Below the pieces are notes generated by a model. It searched no databases. It saw only the letters and a program-made list of their open reading frames with translations, and was not told where the DNA came from. The position numbers and the translations under genes are program-made. Positions 54,101-64,000 of a DNA stretch of 64,000 nt are shown one piece after another (within the stretch, counting starts at the first letter, position 1; every line of letters begins with the position of its first letter). Source of the DNA: Dermatophagoides farinae (taxonomy: Eukaryota; Arthropoda; Arachnida; Sarcoptiformes; Pyroglyphidae); assembly GCF_024713945.1 (NCBI RefSeq), contig NC_134677.1, positions 3,661,001-3,725,000 on the forward strand, given 5' to 3'.

Positions 54101-57100
54101 TCAAGTATAGTATATGACAATCAAATTCTGAAAGTGAATTTCATGAAGATAATAATAATGACGTTCCAGAAACAATAAAATTATGTCTTTTACCTTGGTA
54201 TATTTCTCTCTCTCCCATGAGGAATCGATGTTTGATTGATCCAGGGAAGGATTGATAGTTTGGATAATTAAGCCGAATAAAAACAACTCTAAATTAAAAT
54301 GAACTTGATGATGATGGCGCCATTGCCAGTTCAATGCCAATGAAAATGATTATAATTTGAATTGCCAGAACACAATCTATATTTATACAGAATTTTTGTT
54401 TTTTTTCATTGGTATTAATTATATTCTATATATTGATTGACTAGAAATTCATCAGATTTCAGTTTCCATTATTATTTGATTTATTTTAATGAAAATATGT
54501 TTTTATTTCATAGTTGCTTTGTGGTTTTTTGCATTTTTTTTTATTCATCAATAAAATTGTATTCGATTCTATTGAGAATCCTGGCATTGTTTATTGTTTT
54601 GTTTTTTTCTTATGACACCATGTTTTTTTTCATCATTGATCACAATTTCTTTGAGAATAGTGGTACCATCAACTACTAAAAAACAAATGTTGGTCCATAT
54701 GTGTGTGTGTCCCGATTTTTCCCTCTGGTTTATAGAAAACACATTCAAATGCAATTCCATTGCATTTGAAATCATCATCATTTTCAAAATTGAGTGCAAT
54801 ACGGCAATCACGTATCCAACTTGTTTTATTTTATTATTATTTTGCATATACATTCTTGTATTATTATACTCATCATCATGTTCATGATGATGGCGGTAAC
54901 GGCAATTGGATAAAAGAAAAAAAATGAGAATAACATTCCATAAGGTTTGGAAGCGCCACAATACGGCAATTTATCGGTGAATCATATATGTGTTTGGTAT
55001 GGTATTCATCGTATTCATTTGTCTTGATGGATCTCGATATACCGTTACACACACACACACATACACATACAAACATGCATAGATGATATGATCTTCATCG
55101 TAATCGGGCTACATTTTCTGGATTGGATATACCAAATTTTTACATACATAGTATTAGTGTTAGACACACAATATTGATGATCCAGAGCTTATGTATGTCA
55201 TATTACAAAACAAGACCTACTTTTGGTAATGGACGACGTCATCCAATACCTATTGTCCTGAATAAACCAAAATAAATTTGGAATTTTTTTTTTGGTTGAA
55301 TTAGGCGCGTCGACCATATCTTTTATTTTTTTTTCTTGGTTTAATAGTGAAACTAGTTGTTGTTGTAGTAGTAGTAGTAGTTTCATTTGGTTAGTTTATT
55401 ATTATTATTATTATTATTATTTTTTTTGTTGCTGTCATACAAATTCAATTCACTTATTGTCATTTTTGTCGAATTTATTCTTATACTAAAACCATTTATA
55501 ACAGTAGAAACTCTTTTTCATAATCATTTTTTATATTCAATGAATATTAATAAGAATCAAAATGATTTGCAAGTATTATCATTATATAAAAAAAAGACTC
55601 GTTTATTTAGAAGTTCTTTTTTTTCTTTTTGAAAATATGAAAATGAAATGATTGAAATTAGCCGCGTGCCTTATATGAATGCGAAAATGATTCTTATTCA
55701 TATGTAACATTACAAGAAACATTTTTTTTTTTGAAATTTTTGATTTATTCTTATTTCAATTTTTTTTATGATCATATATATAGAAAAAATTTGTGAACAA
55801 TATGGACATTTTTTATGCCTTAAAGGTATCATTATCTCAATGTTGACAATGATGATTTATCTGAAAAAATAAAAGGTAAATGAATTCAGATACTTGATGA
55901 TAAGTAATCATCATCATCATAAAGACATTATCCCAATTTTTTCTGAATCTTAAATCATCAAATTTGTTCATCATGCAATTAGAATTTGTAGGTATGAATG
56001 GATGGTTGGATGGATGGATAGATAGATACTTACCCTCTGGCCAGCCAATTATTCTTTTTTTTTTGGCTGTTCTTTGCGCTTGTTCAATGTATGTATTTTT
56101 GTATTAAAAAATGATTCTTAGTGATACTTACTGTTGAATATATACAATTCTTAACGCGGTTATCATAATAATGATGATGGCGCCAAGTATTGTCGACTCC
56201 CACACAAACACACACGCACATGCATACACAATCGTGTGTTTAATTTGTCGAATTTTGTTTTATATATATAATCAACGTACTACATAATACCACTAGGTAT
56301 TCTGATATTGTAAAAAGTCTAGAATCATAACAATTTAAGCACCACTGCGACTGTCTTGTCAAAATCCACCATTTATTCTATGTATATTTGAAAATCTGGC
56401 ATCGAATACTAAACACACATACACACATCAAGACGTTATACTAAACCATTCAATCCAATCTAACCAGTGAAAGAAAAAAAACGGATAAACCAGCCAAACA
56501 ACCAGTGTTTATGGACGAGAAAAGACCGGCATTCAAACTTGTTTCAACAAAACTCTGACTCATTGATTCAATCAAATGATTGACCATTTCATCGTTAAAA
56601 AATTCGTAAAAATTGACCAATACACTAGATGGTTTGAAACAATGTCAGAATTTATTTGGATTTATTTTTAAAATCTACCTTAGTCACTTTTAACAACAAC
56701 AACAACAACAACAAAAAGGTGGATCCTTTCCTCATTTTGTTTTCCTTTTGCTGGGAACTTCCTGATGAAAGTTTTTCTTGTTTTTTCTTCTGTTGGCCTG
56801 ATTTTTTTTGTTTTGCATACATAATTGTCACATTTTATGGTGGTACCATTGCGTGTTTGATTTTCGCCTATTAACCGATCAACAATCTACGCTCAAAAAA
56901 AAATTTTGTTTTTTTATTCTTTGATTCTTTCAACAAATCAGATTTATTTGAATTGACAACAACAAAAAAAAAACAGCCACGACATCAAAAATCAAAACGT
57001 CGAAGACGCTCCCTTTCTATCTTGTTTGTTTGGCTAATTTTTTTTTTTTTGGTTCCTGGTTTTCATATTTTTATCTTCGCACAACACACATCATCATCTT

Positions 57101-60100
57101 CGTTGTACTTATTTGCTCTTTCTCTACATACATGTGTCTATGTCATTCATTCATTAATTCATTGCTACAAGCGACTAACCGAATCATCACCAACAAGAAT
57201 CAACAACATTCTGATCATCCAACCAAAGAAAAATCATCTGCTGTGGTTTTATTTTTCAAAGCTTAGTAATAAAAAGTGGAAATATTTTGAATGAAACAAT
57301 TAGCAATTAAAAAAATTAAATTTCCGTATCATCATCTTTATTGTTGCATCTGTCGTCCAGTTTGATTTTAACGAACGAATTTTTTTTCCTAAACAACCTT
57401 TTCATTTTTTTTTTTTTTTTGATTCGTTTCAAATCATCGTATATGATACACAGTATTATGTTTGTGTGTATGTTTTGTGTCTGTCTGTTTATGTTTTGTT
57501 GATTGCATAATTCTGATGATGTTTTTCCGGCTTTACAAAAGCTAATCATGTGTATGATGGGAATAATGATCTATTTTTTATTATTCAAGTCAATAATTTT
57601 CTATGTCCAGTAATGTATGTATTTAGTGTTTGCTTTTATTATTGTTGTTGTTGTTGTTGTGCATGATGTTATTCTTATTATTGTTATCATATCATCACAA
57701 ACAATTCTGTTTTTTTCCATTATAAAAGTTGTTGATCTTTTTTCCTTTTCTCTGTTCGTGTGTGTGTGTGTGTGTTTATTCTGACCAATCATAATCATCA
57801 ATAACATCATCATGTATATCAATTGAATGGAATTAATTCTTTTTTTTTTTTTTGGTATTTTTTTCCTCCTCTGAAATTCATTCATCCATCTAATCAGCCG
57901 GTTATTCTTTATTGCTATTCTGGTGTGTATGTGATTATACATCATTTTTTTTTCTTGTATTCAATCATCAATCAACAAACAACTTGATATATATCGGTAT
58001 TATTATTATTATTATTATTAAATTTCCTGAATATTTTGTAAATATCCGATTTTCGTCAATTCAATTTTTTTTCACAATCAATCTTCACAACAACATCAGT
58101 AACAATTTTGACATATTTATTTTGTTATTATATATGGCTATTTTTTATTAAATATGAAATTATTTCGATCAAAAAAAGTCGAAAAATTTGTTTCGTAGAA
58201 ATTTCAATTTGTAGTCAATTTTTTACATCATTTTCACATCTATTATTTTTACACTCTTTCTTTATGTTCCCACTCATAAACTAAAGGTATAAAGATCGAT
58301 TAAAATTATGGAGAATTTTTTTCATGCCAATCAATAATCAGACAAAATATCTGCCAAACGAGAAAAAAAAATTTAAATTTTTTTTTTTATTTTGGTTATC
58401 CGGAACCAGAAAAAATTCACATAGTATATTCTCATTACGGTAGTCATGATCATGATCATGATCATCATTATTATTATTGCTTTTTTCTTCTTGATATTCG
58501 ATAGATTATTTCATTTTATTTATTCATTTTGAATGATATAGAATCAAAAATTTTTCTGACTATTTTATCATCCTATTGATTTAGAGTGCTTCAGAATAGG
58601 CAGGTGTCATTTCTCGCATTTCTGAGGAAATTTTTTTTTTATTCTTATTTTCTAGTTTGAAAACATAAAAAACGTGATCCAAATCCTGAATTACATCATT
58701 TAGATCGACAGCACGTTCATTTGGATATTTTCTTGTCGCCGTCGTTGTTTTTGTCGCTACTGTTGTTGAGTATTTTAGTAGTCATGGACCACACGGTTTT
58801 GTTTTCAATTTTAATTTTTTGTATTTTCTTAAGAATAAGTTTTCAGCTTTCCTTATCTAGCTTGTCCTGTTTTTCGTCTTCGTTCCTTGCAATTTCAATT
58901 TTGTCGAAATTCTCATTTTTTTTTTTTTTTGGTTGGTTCCACCTCACACCCACCATTTTTTTATTTATATTTGGATGTACTTTAGATAAATTATTAATGA
59001 GATTTTGGGGATCTATAACCTGTCGGTTGTTTTGTTTTGTTTTTTTTACATGTCATTTTCACTTTCCTCCGGGTGCTTATTTGTTTTGGTAAAAAAAACT
59101 TTTTTTTTACCATCATCATTATTTTGCATAGTTTTACATAATTACACCATTTTCAGAGATTTCCATTCTATCATTCAAACTGAGGGAGTGAAACAAAAAA
59201 AATTGGAATAAAACTAAACGTAATGTAATGATGAATTCAAATACAGTAATTCCAGCAACAACAACAAAAAAACTGCCGACTGCCGACAATAGTGTATAAA
59301 CTCTATACTCAAACACTATTATATTGCCCTGAATACATTTCAGCATTCAATATTTGTTTGTTTTCGGTCCAAAAAAAAAAAAATTTTTTTTTGTACCGTT
59401 CCACTTTGCAATCATTCTTTCAACAAACAACAATGATAAATGTGTGAAAAATAAAGGATTCAGGTGGTTTTTTCTTTTTCTTTTTTATTTTGAATAAAAA
59501 TTTCATTTTCTTCAAAAACCACACAACCAGAAAGAAGAAAATAAAAATAAAATAAAATGAATAAACGAATTTCTTATTTTGATCGACAGTTTTTTTTTAT
59601 TCATTTATTTATTCAATGAATAAAAATCGAGACAATTTTAATCACCTAACACACGAAAGCCTTGTCAATTTCAAAGAATAAAGAACGAAAAACGAAAATT
59701 CCATTGTAAAAAAAAAATTATTGTTGATTATGATTCTATCGGTATTACCGTGTGAATGATTGTATGTGTAGACAAATATAGAAAAAAAAACGATATTTAT
59801 TCTTGGTTCAGTTGGTTTGGTTAGATTTTGCTTGTGATTCATTTTTTTTTTTCGTTTGTTTGTTTGTCACCATCATTGTTGACGATGTTGACGATGTTGA
59901 CGATGTGATGTGATGCATCAAAAATTCTATTCTAGTTCTTTTCATTTTATTGTAGTGAAAGAAAAATGATGTAATAATAATACGATTGGTTGGGCGGAGA
60001 TTCTTGTATATGGCCATAATTATTTTGGAAAATTGTTGAAATCTTCATTTGTTTTTTTTTCTGTGATTTACATTTGGACATTTGATAAAGATAATTCAAC

Positions 60101-62185
60101 ATTGATTTTTTTTACTTTCACTATTGTCTTGCTTTTCATCATTTTTTTTAAAGAAAAACTATAATTTCCTATCACACACATATATAATGATATACAATAC
60201 AACCAAATTATAAGATAGATTTATCAGATAAATTAAATATTAGTCAATCGAAAACTCAATTAGTATTTAAAAAAAACAATTCAAGTGTGAATCAATTCTT
60301 TTGAATATATGATGATGATGATAATAATAATAATACCATTGAAATAGTCTGAGGGTTTCAGTTTTTTTTCCTGATATTCACATGATGATTGTATTCATTT
60401 TGACAAACAAAAATAGAAAACAAAAATACAAATACAATACAATGAAATTAGAGTTGACTTGATGATCACCATTATCATCATCATCATATCCAGTAGTTTA
60501 GTTAGCTATAGTTTTTCAATGACTAAAAAGTAGAAGAAAATAAAATCGAAAAAAGAAATTATTTATGTTTAGGTTATACTTAAATTGCCATTGCCAGTGA
60601 AAAAAATGGAAAAAAAACACTGCTACCATTTTTTTTTTATTCTTTGGATCATATAACTGCTTATCTACTTTGTTATCAATATAGTAAGGTATAATAATAC
60701 AAAGTTGAATTCTACTCAATATATATACTTTTATTTAGAAATTCAACCAAAAAAAAAATATAATTCCATAGTTGATTCGGATGGTGTACGCCTTTCTTCA
60801 TGCATAGAATTTGATGGTTTTTTTTTCGCGATCATCTATAGTTTAGTTGACTTCTTTGGTTCAAGAGCTTTGAAGATAGTAAGATAGTGAATGAAAAAAA
60901 AAATGTTGTCCGGAATATAGATAAACTAACTGTAGTCTATTTCTTAGGTCCTTAGGCCTTTTTTTTCTCTTCATATGATTTTAACATTACGAATATTTTT
61001 GATCGTTATTATTATTATTATGGTTGTTGTTGTTGCTTTTAAAATTGTAGATTTGAATACTGCACATACATGCACACACACACAAAAAAAAGAATCATCG
61101 TTAACTTTACAACAATATTTTTACTTAACTTTTACAGAAACTGATTATTAAGGTTTTTTTTGAAACTGAATTTATTTTCATGGAATATTCCTGCTTTTTT
61201 TGGCTTTTGGTTGTAAACACGGAAACTGATGGAAAACTGAATTTATTTTATAATAATAGTTAAGTTAAGCTCAAGTTTTCAAATGCATTTGAATATTCTG
61301 TGAAAAAAAAAATTGTTTGTTTTTGTCCTAAAATCTTCAAATCTTCATTTCAACGGATGTAAAAAAAATTGAACTCAAATTGATGGTCTATTGAAATGAA
61401 CAAAGAAAAAAAATAAAATTAAATCAAATTCATTTGTCAATGAAACAAAAAAAAAATTTCCATCACACCACAATATGAATACGCGAATTTCAAATACAAC
61501 GATTGCAGAATTCAGAATCTATTTTTTACATGCAGGATGATGATGACGAAGGCTTTGGCTTCTTTCTTTCTTTTTGATGATATTTCATTCCTATGATTGG
61601 CTTTCAAATTGACGATGATGATGATGATGATGATGACATAAGCCTCTATACGTTGAATGTTTGTTTGTTTATTTTTCACTTTCAATTTTTTCTTTTTCTT
61701 GATTTGAAAAAATATATGCAAAAAAAATTTTGAATTATTTTTGTTACTTTATTTTCAAAAATAAATTTCGATAAATCACAATGTAAGCTGTTTTTTTTTG
61801 CTTTTTTCCATATTAAAATCAACGTATTTGAACGGAATCAGTGCGTTTTTACGTGACGACAGCGGAAAAAAAATCCTAAATGTTATGAAATCATAGATTT
61901 ATTTTATGATAATTATAGAAATATATACTAAGTTCAATGTAAATTTGTGAAATCGACATAAGAATATTCTTGCTCATCCTTTCTTTCTAGCTTTATATAA
62001 CATAAATAATATTTATTATATAAATTTATCATGGTTATTCCTTAATTTTTTTTCTCGTCATTTTTCAAAATAAAAACTGAAGGTTAAAAATGTGATAGGG
62101 GAAAGCACAATTCTATTGGCTATCCTAATCACATTCATTTGGCTCTCATTCCATATGTGGCCATATATAGATTCTTTATATCTGT

Positions 62186-62187
<2 letters not shown>

Positions 62188-62224
<37 letters not shown>
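62188..62224. repeat. (TG)n microsatellite
   Basis: An uninterrupted TG dinucleotide run of about 37 bp, among the longest dinucleotide tracts in the window. Confidence 0.95.
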
Positions 62225-62225
<1 letters not shown>

Positions 62226-63085
62226 TTGATAGTTTGTTTCACTTAATGAATTATTAAATAGAAAATCTTGATTTTTTCGTTTGAACACTATTATCATCAG
62301 CAGCACCGCCACTATAGTCAAGTTGGCAACAGAATAAATTCACGATACATATCTCAATATATATATTAGATGAATCAAGTGTATAAATATTTGTATATAT
62401 ATATTAAAATTTATATCTATCAATAATAAATTGCCTACATTTTTTTTTGTTTCAAACTTATTTCTTTTAATGAAAACTAGAAAAAAAGAATTTGATTTTT
62501 TCTTGGCCCCGGATTTTTTTTCTGTTCTATCTTGTCACATGTTCAAGTGTTTTTTTTTATATATTTTGATTTGTATGATATAAACAAAAGAAGATATGGA
62601 TCATCACTGGATTGGGAAAAATATACAACCTTGTTTTTTTCTCTTTCGTTATCACTATTTTTTTCGACATTCCATTGCTCATAAAGAATCAATCATTTGG
62701 ATTTTTTTTTTTATTAGCCACTCACTTCATAATGTCTAATTGTCAAATTTAGTGAGCAATATAGCCATAGAATCATGAAATCTCTTTTATTTTTATTTGG
62801 ACTTTGAAATTTTTTTTTATCAGTATCCATGTTTAAATATCGTATAGATAATTCATGAAAATTTTCGTATAAGTTTTATTCTTGTCACTGGTTGTCATTT
62901 TTTTTTTGTTTCATTCTACAATACAAAGTAATTTATTTGTTACACCGAATATATAGGGCAGTGGTTATTTCCATCAAAATTCGTCCATCACTATCAGAAT
63001 GATGATATCATTATTGTTATTGTTATATGAAAAATTGTTGTTGTCCAGATAGAAAAAAAAATATGTTACACTATTTCTCCTAATC

Positions 63086-63088
<3 letters not shown>

Positions 63089-63130
<42 letters not shown>
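63089..63130. repeat. (AG)n microsatellite
   Basis: An uninterrupted AG dinucleotide run of about 41 bp, the longest dinucleotide tract in the window and likely length-variable. Confidence 0.95.
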
Positions 63131-63133
<3 letters not shown>

Positions 63134-64000
63134 AAAAAAAATTAACCAATTCCATTTGAATTTCATGAATCGTTTGGTATATATGTTTTTCTTTTTGGTT
63201 TGATTCAAAATGAGTCTATTAAGTCTAATTAAAATATGCACCATACATCTACATCATCATTATTATGGTCATGTGTGTGTGTGTGTGTGTATGTGTTTGG
63301 TATGGGATGAACAAACACATTTCTAGATTGTCGATCCATTTTATAACTATCCATTTTGACGTGCGTCCATGTGTCACACATTAGAAGGTCGAATTTATTA
63401 TTTGCAATTTTTGTTATTACACACACACACACTCACACACACACACATTGGAATATACCTAAAGAATTAATCTTTCTTTTTTTTTGCCATCATGTCATAT
63501 CGTTTTTTTTGTTTCCATTTTTTTGACATTAAGCCAAAACAAGAACATCAAGATTTGATTTTTTTTCAACATCAACATTTTAAACAGCAATATATTCTAT
63601 TTCGTTGTTTATGTTTAATTGATGAGTTTTTTTTCCCCACTCACCAATCACACACTGAAATGTCGAAAATCAAACCAATCCATCAGCAATGTCTGACGTC
63701 GGGTCGATTCTTTCATTTACGATAATCATCATCAGTTATATATCACTGATGATGATATCCATCAAGATTTTTTTTTTTTTTTTTTTTTGATGATGAAACA
63801 TGTTTTTTTTATCCTGGAAAAATGAATATTGGCCACATTTCATTTGTCCTAAATTTAGGTTTTTTTTTCATTTGCCTACGCACACACAGAAAGATAGACA
63901 AACAGAATTCTACTTTGCATAAAGAGATCATGATCATGATCATCATTGCTTCCAAAGATAATTTTACAAATGCAAATGATAAAATTGTCCATCAAATGAT

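Larger units (their letters stand above)
48191..64000. other. About 16 kb gene desert rich in microsatellites
   Basis: I find no frame with credible coding composition, no tRNA or rRNA and no mobile element with ends. Every open frame is Phe/Ile/Lys/Asn-rich or a microsatellite translation. Notable simple repeats are AAC at 52684-52710, TTG near 57645-57660, TTA near 57997-58020, GAT at 61614-61636, TG at 62188-62224, AG at 63089-63130, TG at 63272-63290, CA near 63420-63446 and poly(T) at 63768-63788. It could be intergenic or lie inside a long intron of a gene beyond the right edge; the sequence does not decide. Confidence 0.55.

Noticed and set aside
54569-54961. 130-codon minus-strand frame
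   Set aside because: Low-complexity composition, an overlapping equally long plus-strand frame, and no recognisable motif.
58721-59092. 123-codon Ser/Leu/Phe-rich plus-strand frame with a signal-like start
   Set aside because: Composition follows CTT/TTT-rich DNA and no neighbouring exon or conserved motif supports it.
62188-63450. CRISPR-like array of short regular repeats
   Set aside because: These are TG, AG and CA microsatellites without spacers, in a eukaryotic genome.
1-64000. A multi-gene undescribed system such as a defence or biosynthetic cluster
   Set aside because: Neighbouring genes are unrelated housekeeping and signalling genes with separate strands and promoters; only single-gene novelties are supported.

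Overview
This window looks like nuclear DNA from a small arthropod with a compact, very AT-rich genome. The best guess is an acariform (astigmatid) mite, but that taxon is inferred from gene content, 50-200 bp introns and base composition, not proven. No window-scale prokaryotic features are present. Genes are spliced with ordinary GT-AG introns. For eight of the multi-exon genes the exon lengths I propose add up to an exact open reading frame, and for the recognised ones the total matches the usual family length.

Layout. Positions 1-1388 (-) hold the 5' part of a low-complexity protein with a PHACTR-like basic patch; it runs off the left edge. Positions 3522-7096 (+) encode the beta subunit of phosphorylase kinase (5 exons, 1087 aa). 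Positions 8340-9193 (+) encode calcineurin B (6 exons, 170 aa). Positions 10009-10458 (+) encode C1D, tail-to-tail with 10525-11846 (-), a 7-exon gene that joins an NAD-binding 3-hydroxyacyl-CoA-dehydrogenase-like domain to a RING finger. Positions 13002-15907 (+) encode a TRMT9B/ALKBH8-type methyltransferase with a very long disordered insert. Positions 16718-18249 (-) encode inositol-tetrakisphosphate 1-kinase. Positions 20472-22181 (+) encode Hedgehog acyltransferase (MBOAT), tail-to-tail with mitochondrial ribosomal protein L11 at 22240-22936 (-). mRpL11 is divergent from ribosomal protein L30 at 23286-23630 (+), which is tail-to-tail with an unrecognised secreted or membrane protein at 23702-25103 (-). 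Positions 26627-28811 (-) and 41854-44640 (-) encode two more large, unrecognised, Ser/Thr/Asn-rich secretory proteins.

Mobile DNA. Positions 32312-36934 hold a complete Ty1/copia retrotransposon (- strand). It has identical 250-bp LTRs, a 5-bp target duplication, an initiator-tRNA-Met internal priming site and one uninterrupted 1337-aa Gag-Pol frame, so it is a very recent and probably autonomous insertion. Two short TA-flanked palindromic elements resembling pogo/Tc1-type MITEs lie upstream of C1D and inside an ITPK1 intron. At 47214-47620 a GC-rich island carries three hairpins, two of them 84-bp-spaced copies with a compensatory base-pair change.

The rest (29-32 kb, 37-41.8 kb and about 45-64 kb) is gene-poor AT-rich DNA full of microsatellites, where I see no credible exon. 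The genes are mostly ordinary housekeeping and signalling genes. The items most worth a second look are the Rossmann-RING fusion, the hairpin island, the fresh copia insertion, the two MITEs, the shared palindromic poly(A) signal between HHAT and mRpL11, and the three unrecognised secretory proteins.
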